A stretch of DNA of 64,000 nt from Diphasiastrum complanatum (taxonomy: Eukaryota > Streptophyta > Lycopodiopsida > Lycopodiales > Lycopodiaceae), in the NCBI GenBank assembly GCA_029204225.1, contig CM055092.1, forward strand, positions 27,202,320-27,266,319, read 5' to 3'. How positions within the stretch are numbered: position 1 is the first letter of the stretch; each line of letters starts with the position of its first letter. This document shows positions 11,035-21,200 of the stretch, in pieces. The notes under the pieces were generated by a model. The model was not told the origin of the DNA. It worked only from the letters and a program-made list of their open reading frames with translations, and did not search any database. Made by a program: the position numbers and the translations under genes.

Positions 11035-11388
11035 TTCTAGAAATTTTCGAGAACTTTTCTACCACTGTTCAACATTTGTTCAAATTGTTTCGTGAATTTT
11101 TCGAGAATTTTTCTTGTCTTCTCTCAAATCTTTTAAGTTATTTTTCAAAGTATTTTCGAGAACTTTTCGAAAAACTTTCACGACACTCTAACTGTGAACT
11201 GAAACTTGTCATTTTTTTTTTCTTTCGAGAATTTTTCTAGCATTTTTTTCTCTCTAGTCTTTTGAGAAATTTTCTAGGATGACGCTTAACATTTTCAAGA
11301 ATTTTTCATGAACTTCTGTATCATTTTCTAGAATCTCTCAAGAATGTTTCACAAAACATTCTAGAAACTTTCTAGTATCTTTCGAGAA
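11035..11388 (+). promoter_or_regulatory. Dense cluster of TTCnnGAA palindromes (heat-shock-element-like)
   Basis: I count eleven TTCnnGAA units in 354 bp, starting at 11035, 11046, 11089, 11100, 11155, 11224, 11294, 11305, 11326, 11359 and 11381. TTCnnGAA is the core pair of a heat-shock element. Many units are followed by a further TTC after 3 nt, where a perfect element has 2, giving an 11-bp rhythm. The cluster lies in the non-coding gap between Gyp-1 integrase and its 3' ORF. A role as an internal promoter or spacer is inference. Confidence 0.45.
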
Positions 11389-11781
11389 TCTATCTACCTA
11401 CTTTTTACATCCCTCTATTAAAGATGATGGCCACGTGATCCTCATTATTCACACGTGTGTACACTCACATATCAAAATCGATATTGTTTCTCCTTAATTT
11501 ATTTAAAACGGTCTTCCGTCATTAAAGATCGATCTTTCAAATCATAGTTTCAAACACTGACCCATGCACGTACACCATAAATGGAAGTGCCAGATGTCAA
11601 GTCACCATGACACGTCATCATCCCTTCCACACCGCTACTGCATATCAGAGGTATTTTCCATTTTTCTTCCTTACACTTTCTGCCTGCGATTTTATGCTTT
11701 CCTGCGCACATTCTCTTTGCGATCAAAGCATTCATTTGTGACCTATTGCGATCTACGAGCTTTCGTGAAAAAATTCAAACA

Positions 11782-12309
11782 ATGGCTTCTGGATCCAGTT
11801 CAAGCTCTAACATCATCTGGAAAGCACGCGCAGGAATCCGCCTAGCATCCATCCAATCTTTTTTGGATCGATGCAGGTTGGGTAATTTGAAAATAGACCC
11901 CTCCATCATCCTCTCCGAAGTCAGTACAGATTTTGTCAACTCTATTCATTCCATTTCGGAGGTGGATTTCAAAGTCCATGTGCGAGGTAAATTCTTCACT
12001 ATTTCTGAAGACTTGTTATGCACAATCCTTGGATTACCGATGGATGGGAAGATGATCTCAACAAATAAGGATTCGGTGGATGAAGCTGCCCACTTCCTTA
12101 CCAATTGCTTTGTACCCACAAAGGTGTACAAGATCTCCATGATTCGTAATACCACATTTAAAATGTTTTGTAAATATGCAAATCAAGTACTCTTTTTGAC
12201 GGATACTGATGCGACGATTTCAATGCAAAATTTTGGTTACATCTTAGACGCACTTGCAGAAAATCCGGTTTGTTTTGACACTATTACATATAAAGCATTT
12301 TTGCGCTAG
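11782..12309 (+). pseudogene. Gyp-1 extra 3' ORF, N-terminal domain
   Basis: An ATG at 11782 in good plant context (AACAATGGC) opens a frame of 175 codons closed by TAG at 12307. The protein begins with a Ser-rich stretch, then IIWKARAGIRLASIQSFLDR and a VRGKFFTISEDLLCTILGLP block. The latter resembles loosely the 'putative plant transposon protein' region seen near plant gypsy elements. It lies downstream of integrase and before the 3' LTR, the slot in which Athila elements carry an env-like ORF, but I see no signal peptide or membrane span. Its function is unknown. Confidence 0.6.
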
Positions 12310-12374
12310 ATCAAGCACCAAAAAATTTCTGGAGTTGGAGTACATGTCTTTGGCTATGCGCCCATTTCGACATT

Positions 12375-13104
12375 TTGAACGAGCAAGAAAAAACATTGCT
12401 GACAAGAAGGATGTTGGCCCCCAAGCCAATTGATCTTTCCGGCCTCGTTACTCAAATTGCACCAGTCGTCAAAGTAGCAGCTACCACTACTATGGACGTT
12501 GACGCTGCACCATTCCAGTCGGAACCAGTTCCAGTCGTGGCAATGGAGACTGATGGAGCTGTTGTTGCTGATTCTTCACAACACGCATCTGCTTCCAGAT
12601 CTCAGAAGCAGCCGAGGACCTCCTCCTCTGACGATGACACAACTCAGTCTGATACCTCAGACAAAAGACAAACAACTGCTAAAGGCGACACTTGGGCACC
12701 TGTGGCAGATGAAGAACAACCAGACGACTAGCCCCAGTGGTTTCGCACTATGACCGAGAAAGCCAAAAACATAGTGGCTGAAGTGTATGAGTTGGACAAG
12801 TACCATTAGCAACTTACGATGGAATTTGTCAACTCAGAAAGAAGATGCCAAGAGGATCTCAAGGCGTCTTTCGAGAATATTAATTCGCTCGAATCGGACA
12901 ACACGAAGTTGATTGAACAAAATTGTTCTCTTGACACACAGCTTCAAACCTTAATAAAGAAAGCTGATTCTTTAAAACAGATCAATAAGGCGATTGAGGC
13001 CAAGTCTGATAATTATTAGACTCAGAATGATTCTTTAAAGCAACAACTGATAGCTGCAAATCAACATAATATCGCGCACTAGAAAATTTCCAAGAGGAGC
13101 GAAT
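12375..13104 (+). pseudogene. Gyp-1 extra 3' ORF, acidic linker and coiled-coil
   Basis: One frame reads from 12375 to 13104 if TAG codons at 12729, 12807, 13017 and 13080 are ignored. The first part is an Ala/Val/Asp- and Ser-rich linker (SSSDDDTTQSDTSDK). The second is a heptad-like helix with LESDNTKLIEQN, LQTLIKKADSLKQIN and NDSLKQQLIAAN, typical of a long coiled coil. A frameshift separates it from the N-terminal domain at about 12310. The coiled coil suggests oligomerisation, as in many structural proteins. No catalytic motif is visible. Confidence 0.55.
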
Positions 13105-14463
13105 GAGAAGATTGAAGGCAGAAGTTGCTCTCTCGGTATGCTCCAATGTAGGGTTTGTTACAGTCGACCTCATGAAGCTAAACCAGCTCCAAGGTCAGAT
13201 GCTCGACAATTTTTGAATTGAGTTCCTGCAACCACTCGAGGATTCGAAGGCTCTTGTCATGGAAGAATTGGCGGAGCTAAGGGAGTTTTTTCGAGTGAAG
13301 CTATCCCATCTTGCAGCGGACTAGATGCACACGACGAGTACCTTCAAGCCCTACTCAGAATTGATAACCTTATACAGCGAATTCCATCTACGCCTGCCTG
13401 CACCAGAGCCTCAGACCATCCCGAGTATCTGGAAACAGTCGCAAAGATTGACAAGCTCGAACAGGAGCTGTCAGATCTCCAACAACAAATGGAAGATCAC
13501 AAGCTGGCTGCTGAGCTACAAACTCAGGACTTGGCAACTGCATCTACACACCAAAACGAATGCGACAGAATCAGTCGAAGGTATGTGCTGACAGATTCCG
13601 TGCATTTGCTGAACGTTTCTGGAAATGGTGTCCACCTGTTTTTAACATTGAATTACAATGGCGTATGGAATATATGATGCTACCAAGTGCAGTAGGCATC
13701 GCCTTCGACAATTGGAAGCGACCATGGGAGAAGGAAGACTTTCTCTGGTTATGGGCCCAGCTTTCTATTGAACAGAAAGGATGTCTCCACTGGGGCATAA
13801 TCCAGAAAAAGTTTAAAGTCCTACCTTTCGGGTCAGTTGAGTTATACATAGGCTCTTCGACTATGTATGCTCTTGAATACATTCACATCAAAGAACTTCA
13901 ATTTTTGGAGAACGAAGACAATAAGCGACATTTTTGGAAGCGAAAGTCGCAGTTTTAATTATACAAACCCAAAGCTGTTGCGGATTTAGGCGCATTCGAC
14001 GACGCAGGGTTGCTGATCAACATTAATATGGCATATCCAGACTTATTCAGTCTATATGTGGATTGGGAGCGGAACCTTGCAGACTATTTTGCAGAGATTC
14101 GACATAATCTGCAGGATAGAAGGAAGTCATTCAGATAGCAATTTTGTACATATTCATTTTGGCAGTTTGGTACCTTTGTGGCAAAGACATTATTTTGTGT
14201 TCAGAATCTTTATGTTAAAAGCAATTTTATTAGATTTTCAGTTCGATACTGTGAAGAAATCACTTTACGAAGTGATTCAGATGAAGATACAAAGTTGACT
14301 CAGGAGTTGTTCAATGGAACATTACTTCCTGTTAAACTAGAAGAATTCGGCAACCTCCCAGTTGACCGATGTACAAAATCCAAAGAAGATTTGTTGTTGA
14401 TCGAAGCTCAACAGAACTTGGAGCTAGCTCAGAAACTATATGAAGAATTGAATATTTCATAAA
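13105..14463 (+). pseudogene. Gyp-1 extra 3' ORF, C-terminal region
   Basis: Frames continue through LKAEVALSVCSNVGF, DLMKLNQLQGQM, then LDAHDEYLQALLRIDNLIQ and DKLEQELSDLQQQMEDHKLA, more coiled coil. After 13560 comes a compact Trp-rich region (FAERFWKWCPP, EKEDFLWLWAQLS, YVDWERNLADYF) and an acidic tail ending ELNIS at 14460. At least two frameshifts, a TAG at 14136 and a TAA near 13956 break it. Together the three parts span about 2.7 kb, so the intact version would have been several hundred residues. I do not recognise the Trp-rich domain. Confidence 0.5.
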
Positions 14464-14747
14464 TATTATTCATGTCTTTGTCATGTTGATGCCTATCTGT
14501 GCTACTGAAGCTAGATCTTTGCAGTTTGAAGATGTTTTGAAGTTTGATTCTAGTTTTCTTCAAACAATTTCAACTCAAAATCAACCTAGTCAACGCAACA
14601 ACAAGATACATATTCTCTGAAGAAATATCTAAAGGACGAATCATATGAAGAAAATTTTTTTTTGCCTCAACGAAAATCTGACGACCAAGAATGTTTCTCG
14701 AATAATCCTTGAAATAACGATGATATGTTCACGAGGACGTTTCACAT

Positions 14748-14760
14748 TTGAGGAAGGGGA
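14748..14760 (+). other. Gyp-1 polypurine tract
   Basis: The run TTGAGGAAGGGGA ends two bases before the LTR start TGTGATGCC at 14763. A purine-rich tract here is the plus-strand primer site and marks 14763-16024 as a 3' LTR in plus orientation. Confidence 0.75.
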
Positions 14761-14762
14761 TA

Positions 14763-16024
14763 TGTGATGCCATGCAAATGTCAAAAATTGTATATCAACA
14801 TAATATGGCATAATATACTCGAAAATGAAGATATGAGCTGGTTAAGTATAAATCATGAAGAGGCCTAAGTCATTTTTTGAGAATATATCTCCTAGGTACT
14901 TGTCTTATAAATTAAGGGCTAGACCTTTAATAGGAAAAGACATTGCCTTGGATAACCCTTAACTAGGTCGTCCATGCGAAACGACTAGTTATGAAAAGAC
15001 ATGTTAAACTAGAGTAACTTTAACTCATAGTTAAGTATACCTCTTATGGTATAGTTGAAAGTATTTTCAGTTTAAATCTTAACTAGACCCTTTCGCAGGA
15101 GCGACGCACCTATTGTTTAAGAGGTGTGTTTGTTCGTCCCGAAGAACATATATTGATCTCACACTTCAGTCTCGATCATTGAGAGATAAGAGTTTATACT
15201 TTTGTAAGAGATCGAAGAAGTGAATAGAGTTCTGTGAGTTATTCTCCCTTATCTCTATTCTCCGCATGATTGAGTGTGAGTGATCTTGAGTCTGCTAACA
15301 ATCTCTAACGCATTTCATGAATTACTCTCTGATCAGACAGATGCTCTAGTGCATTACAGTCGTTTGCTATGTTTCCGTAAAGCATGCTCTAAAGAATTGT
15401 CTTAAAATCATCTTATTCATCTGTCGCGAATACTTTCTTTTTGACACTCGAATAATGACTACTTTGTGCAGTCTAGCATAATCATTGAATTAAGTAGTAT
15501 GTATACAAATGAGATGACAGTCCATGTCTGAAGAATTGAGTCTCTGATCTGTTTTTCTGATTGACATTGACATAAGTTTCTAATGTGCTCAAAAACCATT
15601 CGTACTCTTTAGCCATTAAGTTGGACTTTAGTTGTTGAGGACTATTGTCTAGGAACGAATAGTTCGCAAACTCAAATAATTAATTGTCTACGCAGTTGCG
15701 AATACATCGAACAATTCCCGATTCTCTGTTGACACCTTAGTCAGCCAAAGTGTAGTTTGCTGTACTGCTCTGATAATATTTCATTTGTAGAATGCACTTC
15801 CTTCAATTCGATAGAGGCCAGATTGTTGTTCTAAATTCATTAACATTATCCATTCCAAATATAAGTAATACTGGTTACTTTTTAATGTCTGTCGACAACC
15901 AGAATAACATTCAAAACCACCTGCCATAATTACTCCAAAAACATAACTTTCTAAACGTTGTCCTCTGTGGGAATGGAACTTTTCACTACAAAATCTATAT
16001 TAACCCTGTTGGTATAGCGTGGCA
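14763..16024 (+). mobile_element. Gyp-1 3' LTR, 1262 bp
   Basis: Starts TGTGATGCCA, ends GCGTGGCA, and is followed by ATAAA. Its reverse complement matches 19682-22045 throughout apart from a 1102-bp insertion. 2364 minus 1102 is exactly 1262, so the two LTRs are the same length. By eye they differ by only a few percent. Its inverted position relative to the other LTR is explained by the 8588-16642 inversion. Confidence 0.9.
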
Positions 16025-16029
16025 ATAAA
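16025..16029. repeat. Gyp-1 target-site duplication, inverted copy (ATAAA)
   Basis: ATAAA follows the 3' LTR. The duplication at the other end, 22046-22050, is TTTAT, its reverse complement. A normal insertion would show the same 5 bp in the same orientation, so this end has been flipped. Confidence 0.8.
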
Positions 16030-16217
16030 TTGACAAAACAAGAACCAAGAACTAATCTACAGCATGTTAGAAGTCCAAGAATCAAGAAACCAACCAGTCT
16101 TTTGAGTCTTGGACATCCCAAGAACATCAAGAACTGGACTATAAAGAGATATGCAAGAATTACACCACAGATCCAGCCTATTTAGTTTACCTGAATGATT
16201 GTTCCTACATTAATCCA

Positions 16218-16448
16218 CAAACAAGAAAAGAAACTAATCCACTCTAGGGAAGCAAGAAATCTAATCCACTCTACAGTCCACAACCACACACAAAAGGAGG
16301 GAAGGGCAAGATCATAAATGCATCACTCAAGAAACAAGCATGATCAAAGAGCTCAATGAATGCACCAAACTCGTGAAGGCTCTTTTCATTTCAGCATGGA
16401 ATTGATACAATTAACAAAAAGCTCCTCTACTCAAAGAGGGAGTCTCTT
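16218..16448. repeat. Dispersed ~230-bp repeat, copy 1 (second copy 30965-31198)
   Basis: The two copies share long near-identical runs from 'acaagaaaagaaactaatcc' to 'agagggagtctctta' in the same orientation, roughly nine bases in ten by eye. This copy ends where a copia RT fragment begins. Family and coding content are not recognised. Confidence 0.75.
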
Positions 16449-16642
16449 AAAGTCCTACAGTATCTGAAGGGTATCCAGAATATTGGATTAACCTATAGAG
16501 CTAGAAACGAGAAAAAAACGAACAAAACTGCAAGGTTCAAGAGGGAGTGTCAGAAATGGTGAACTCCTACACACGAAGGTCGAACGAGAACAATTTGCGA
16601 CAGTCAACGTGTCTTTGACTCGAAGCACAAACGATTCGCGAA
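16449..16642 (+). pseudogene. Copia RT tail, polypurine tract and LTR start, flipped with Gyp-1
   Basis: The plus strand reads LKVLQYLKGIQNIGLTYRA, the copia RT/RNase H boundary (compare RYLKGTxxYGLxY). At about 16536 comes CAAGAGGGAGTG, a copia-style polypurine tract, followed by an LTR-like TGTCAGAAATGG. The homology stops at about 16642, where the Gyp-1 RT half begins on the other strand. It fits the interpretation that Gyp-1 inserted into a minus-strand copia element, part of which was flipped. Confidence 0.6.
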
Positions 16643-17310
16643 TCGAAAATCCTGGCACATTCGTATTTTGCCAGTCTTCTTCTTCGGGACGACAACAATG
16701 GGTGAAACCCATTCACTACTTAAGACGAGATAGATTATACATGCCTTAAGGTGTTTGTTAAGTTCGTCCTTGACCATTAGAGAGTATTTAGGATTGAGAC
16801 CATATTGTCTCTGTCGAAAAGGTACACCATCTTCCTTCAGATCAATTTAGTGCTCTCCGAATTCTGCAGGTATACCTTTCAAATCGTCGAGCGACCAGGC
16901 AAAAACATCTTGATACTCCTTTAATAGTTCAGTGAATTCCGCCAACTCAGATTCTCCAAGTGACTTTGAAACATGCACAAATCTGCCAGGTGCAAGTTCA
17001 ATCAGTTCAGTAGAATCTGGTAAGATGATACCTTCATACTGGCCTTGGTATGGCCATGAATTTCGTGCATGGTTGACTCCATAGAGGTTTTCTTGTTGTC
17101 AACCTGGTTCTTGTTACCTGATTTGTGTTCAGATTTGTCACTCGAATCGTCAGACTCTTTCGAGTTTGTGTCTGCAACGTTAATTTCTTCATACGAAACA
17201 TCAACTTCATCATTGCAGGCATCAAAGAATTCTTTGTCATCAGCATTCTCATAACATTCAAAGTAATGCACTTCAATATCAGATTTATAGGAAAAAATAT
17301 TCAAGGCATA
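16643..17310 (-). pseudogene. Gyp-1 protease-RT linker and RT N-terminus
   Basis: Reading leftwards, an acidic linker (ECYENADDKEFFDACNDE and an Asp/Ser-rich run) leads into YQDVFAWSLDDLKGIP. RQRQYGLNPKYSLMVKDEL, SEWVSPIVVVPKKK and KIRMCQDFR follow. These are the first RT blocks of Athila/Tat-like gypsy pol, in order. The homology ends at QDFR (16643), and its direct continuation LNAATRKDH is on the plus strand at 8590. At least one stop and a frameshift are present. Confidence 0.9.
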
Positions 17311-17429
17311 CGAAGATCTTCTGATGTAAAACTGGTGCCGGACAAAGGAGTTTCACCTTCATATTTGTCACGACTCCAGATTATGATTTGTTCTGCTGGC
17401 TTACCTCGGTTATTGGTCTCACCAGTCTA

Positions 17430-18146
17430 AAATCTTAGCTCTCTGGATTTCCAATGTACACTAGCATTTGATTGACAAAGCCAAGGTCGTCCAATCAGCA
17501 TAGAATAGGATGACAAACCAAGTGTTTTGATAACAATGAAATTCATAGTGAATGGCTTGGCTTGAATGTAGACAGTGACATCCTTCAGCTCACCAATAGG
17601 TTTTTGTCATGTCGAATTAGCTAACTTGATGTTTCATTGTGTTGGTTGAATATTAGTCAGCCCCAGAGCATGAGTTGTATCTTCTATTATTATATTTACA
17701 CTGGAACTGGAGTCAATTGGCACTTTTTTGATCAGACATCCTGCAATAGTAACATCAATTTCAGGTGCACCGAGATCACCTAAATCAACGGACAAAACAA
17801 CAGCATCTGGCAAAGAAATTTTCTTCTTCTTCTTAGGCACAGAAAGGCCTTTCAACTGCTTTCTGTAATAAGTGTTATCTGCCAACAACTGTTCAAAAGT
17901 AATGTTTGGTCGAAGAGATTCGATATCAGTTATGATGTCATATTCTTTTGTCTTTGATTTTGAGGTTGTTTTATCAATAACAGCACTAGACAATTTTGTC
18001 TTCGCGATTTCTTCGTCTTTTTCCTCAAAAGTGACCACCTTCTCTACAGGAGCAGTCTTTAGTTCAGCGTTGATGATTTCCTTTGCTTCTGGCCGAGATA
18101 TCTTTTGCAAATAACTTCGCAGCATCACGGTCATAGTCAGGGTCAT
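17430..18146 (-). pseudogene. Gyp-1 retropepsin-like protease
   Basis: The minus frame from 18146 carries the inter-domain Lys/Glu-rich segment and then SLPDAVVLSVDLGDLGAP. The active-site turn follows as VPIDSSSSVNII at about 17710, where DSG(S/A) is usual. After a stop at 17634 the homology continues in broken frame with QAKPFTMNFIVIKTLGLSS and the C-terminal LIGRPWL at about 17480. It would cleave the Gag-Pol polyprotein. Gly is replaced by Ser in the active-site triplet and the frame is broken, so it is inactive. Confidence 0.8.
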
Positions 18147-19500
18147 CCTTGAGATCTTCTTCAGTCGTGGATTTGTTTGTCATCTTGCTAGAAGATTTTG
18201 TCTTCGAGGATTTTCTACGCTTTGTCAAAGATTTCTGATCAGGTTTCGAGGACCTTTTGCTTCTCGTGGTGACTTTAAAAATCTTTTCCACGTCACTTGG
18301 CCAGGATTGATCTTCAGTCTTTGCCAATTTTCCTTCAATAACGTCAATTCTCTGTACAACAGCATCTGTCGCAGCTTTCGCTTTCGTGTCTGTGGCAGAT
18401 GGTGTTGCTACATACTGATATTTGGATCGCGGCTTCTGTGGCTTAGGGCAGTTAGGATACTTGGGACTAGGTTCTCTACAATTTGAGCATAATGGTACAT
18501 AACCAATTGGCTTCCGTGGTTGAGGATAGTCAGGAGAAAAATGTCGCGGCTCTCCACAGTTGTAGCAATTGCCCGAAACTGGTTTATTCGAGGTTTGAGA
18601 CTTCGCTGATCCAACAAATTCAGGAGGATTATGTCTTTTTGGTGCAAATTTGGGTCTGTCCTGTTGGGCTGATGCTGTACTTTGGTCTTTTATCTGCAAC
18701 TTCTGAGATCTGCACTTCAAGTCATTTAATTTTTTATTAAGGTCAGCCATATTACTTTTCAAAAGCTTTTCCACTTTGGAAGTTGACGACTTATCCTCGA
18801 CAACTTTCGTGTCGTCCTTTCGTTTAGTTCGTCTCTCCTTTGTCAGCATCTGATTCCGATGAATCGCTACTTTCAGATTCCGAGCTTGAAGAACTACTAC
18901 TGGAATCAAAATCTGAATCACCATCGCTGTCACTGGAATCAGTCTTAGACTTTCAAAATTTCTTCGTTGATCGCCGCTTTCGCGCTAATTTCGAAGTCTC
19001 AAAATTTTTTGCACTAGCTATAACAGTTGCTAAGGAGTTCATGTCCCCTTGTCTACAATATCGATCAATCTTTGGTGGTAGACTAGCCAAAAACCATTCG
19101 ATTTGCATATCCACGGGATATACACCAGTTAGTTTTCCTATGAGGTTTTTAACCTTACGTGTATATTTGCGAAGAGATTCTTTACTCTTCTTCTGAACAT
19201 TGTTCAGTCGTCCAAGAATTCTAGATTTGCAGGTACCAAGTTCCTACATGGTCTGGTTCTACCTGGCTATACCAGATATGCACCTGCTTTTTTAGCAGAC
19301 TAGGGAAAATTTGTAGTTTGTCTACGTCAGTTCCCTCGTTATTCGCATTGGCTATTGACTCAAATTGTGAGACATAGCTATCTGCATCATTGGAGCTGGT
19401 CCCTTTAAAATAATCATATTTAATTTTAGAGATAGAAGTGAAGCGTGCAACAGGACCCTCCATACCAAAGCTAATTAGGAGTTCAAATAACTGAGCAGTG
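18147..19500 (-). pseudogene. Gyp-1 Gag (capsid/nucleocapsid)
   Basis: The N-terminal capsid-like part at 19463-19221 has YDYFKGTSSNDADSYVSQFE and QIFPSLLKKQVHIWYSQV, a retrotransposon gag fold segment. A Lys/Ser-rich stretch follows. At about 18600-18440 are two zinc-knuckle relics, CYNCGEPRHFSPDY and CSNCREPSPKYPNC: in the first the last Cys is Tyr, and in the second the His is Pro. The main open frame runs from 18933 to 18064 and overlaps the protease frame. Gag would package the RNA. Both knuckles are damaged here. Confidence 0.8.
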
Positions 19501-19651
19501 ATTTTGTCTAGATTTCTACGACTAGTACTTTCACTCTGTCTTCGTAAAAACTCTCTCTAAGCTTCCGGTATCTTTCTAATCTCGATTCTCTATTTGACAT
19601 ACATTAGAGATGGAAATGGATCTTCGGATTTCTTATAACTTTTCTAAACTA

Positions 19652-19669
19652 TTCCCGGCAACGGCACCA
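19652..19669 (-). other. Gyp-1 primer-binding site, tRNA-Asp type
   Basis: On the plus strand this is TTCCCGGCAACGGCACCA, matching the 3' end of plant tRNA-Asp(GTC) including CCA at 16 of 18 positions. It lies 12 nt inside the LTR. A tRNA-Asp primer is known for Athila-type gypsy elements. Confidence 0.85.
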
Positions 19670-20098
19670 AAAATTGGTTTATGTCGCGCTATACCGACAG
19701 GGTTAATATAGATTTTGTAGTGAAAAGTATCATTTCCACAGAGGACAGCGTTAGAAAGTTATGTTTTTGGGATAATTATGGCAGGTGGTTTCGAATGTTA
19801 TTGTGGTTGTCGACAGACATTAAAAAGTAACCAGTATTACTTATATTTGGAATGGGGAATGTTAATGAATTCTGAACAACAATCTGGCCTCTATCGAATT
19901 GAAGGAAGCGCGTTCTACAAATGAAATGTTATCAGAGTAGTACAGCAGACTACACTCTGGCTGACTAAGGTGTCAACAAGGAATCAGGAATTGTTCGATG
20001 TATTCGCGACTGCGCAGACAATTAATTAATCGAATTCGCGAACTATTCGTTCCTAGACAATGGTCCTCAACAACTAAAGTCCAACTTAATGGCTAAAG

Positions 20099-21200
20099 CA
20101 TTAGGGCCCTTTTTGGAATCAAAAAGGGCCTCTTCACTAATTATAATTAGTGTTAATGACGACATGTGTACCAATAAAAGAGTGACAATTGAGATAGAAT
20201 GGTCCATATGACATGGCACATCCAATGGCCTAGATGAAATCCCAAAATCTAACTCACCCACTAACCACACTATAACTACACTCCCCTAACCCCTTATTGA
20301 TGACAATGTCACGCTCAAAAGCAAGGCCCAAATTCAAATTTTGAATTTGTGAAGGGTTGAAATTTTTTTGCACTTCACCCATATTTTTTTTAAGCTTGTT
20401 TTGGAGAGAAAAGAGGTTTCAAATTTTTTTACATTTCATATTGAGGTTTAGATGAAAAAAAAGGTACAAGGAGAGGTCCTTCCTTGTACCATAAAAAAAA
20501 AAAATTAAAATGTAAGGGGGGGTTTACAACCTCCAACCCCCGCTCCACGCTCCCCTCTACACGGTCAGCCTCCCGATGCCCCTCCCTGCTCGCAACCCAC
20601 CCCGGGCCACTAGCCTTGTTCGTCGCCCACAGCTCCATCGCGGCCCCTACGAGCTCACAAGTACATTGGCCCTCTCAGGAGCTGGGCCTCTCGGGAGCTA
20701 GGCGGTGAACTGGGCTGGTGGCCCGGGGTGGGTTGCGAGCAAGGAGGAGATGCACGGCCGAAGGAAGAGCGACCGTGCAGAGGGAGCGAAGGGGAAGGGG
20801 GGGGGGGGGGGGGGGCTCTATTCTATTTTTATTTTTTTTCTTTATGGTAGAAGACCCCCCCCCCCCTTTTTCTTTTATCTAAACCTCAATGTGAAATGTA
20901 AAAAAATTTGAAACCTCGTTTCTCTCCAAAACAAGCCTAAAAAAATAACGGATGAAGTGCAAAAAAAATTTCAGCCCTTCACAAATTCAAAAATAAATTA
21001 ATATTTTTACAAGCATTGAATTTAATTCTTTATTCATTTAATATACTAGGTTCAAGTGCAACCTATGTGACTAGGTTCTAACTCAAGCTAAACCCAAGGT
21101 GAACTGCCACATAGGACTATTAGCAAGTACATTAATCTAGATTATCAAACTGGTTTAGGCAAGGAAGAGGCCCTTTTTGAGTCCAAAAAGGGCCCTAATG
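20099..21200. mobile_element. 1102-bp hairpin (foldback-like) insertion in the Gyp-1 5' LTR
   Basis: The ends are 37-bp inverted repeats (20099-20135 and 21164-21200) with one mismatch, starting CATTAGGGCCC. Each contains its own 11-bp-arm hairpin (GGCCCTTTTTG/CAAAAAGGGCC). Further inverted arms at about 20343-20464/20866-20990 and 20588-20614/20713-20740 share the same centre near 20665. No transposase is present. Compared with the empty site in the other LTR (ctaaag/agtacg), no target duplication is seen. The GGGCCC(T)n end resembles Tourist/Harbinger ends, but the missing duplication argues against a simple assignment. Confidence 0.8.
20790..20868. repeat. Poly(G) and poly(C) runs in the hairpin loop region
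   Basis: A run of about 20 G near 20798-20815 and a run of about 10 C near 20855-20865. These may be assembly-sensitive. Confidence 0.7.

Noticed and set aside
20099-21200. Firm assignment of the hairpin insertion to Tourist/Harbinger or Stowaway
   Set aside because: The ends resemble Tourist in part, but comparison with the empty site shows no TA or TWA duplication.
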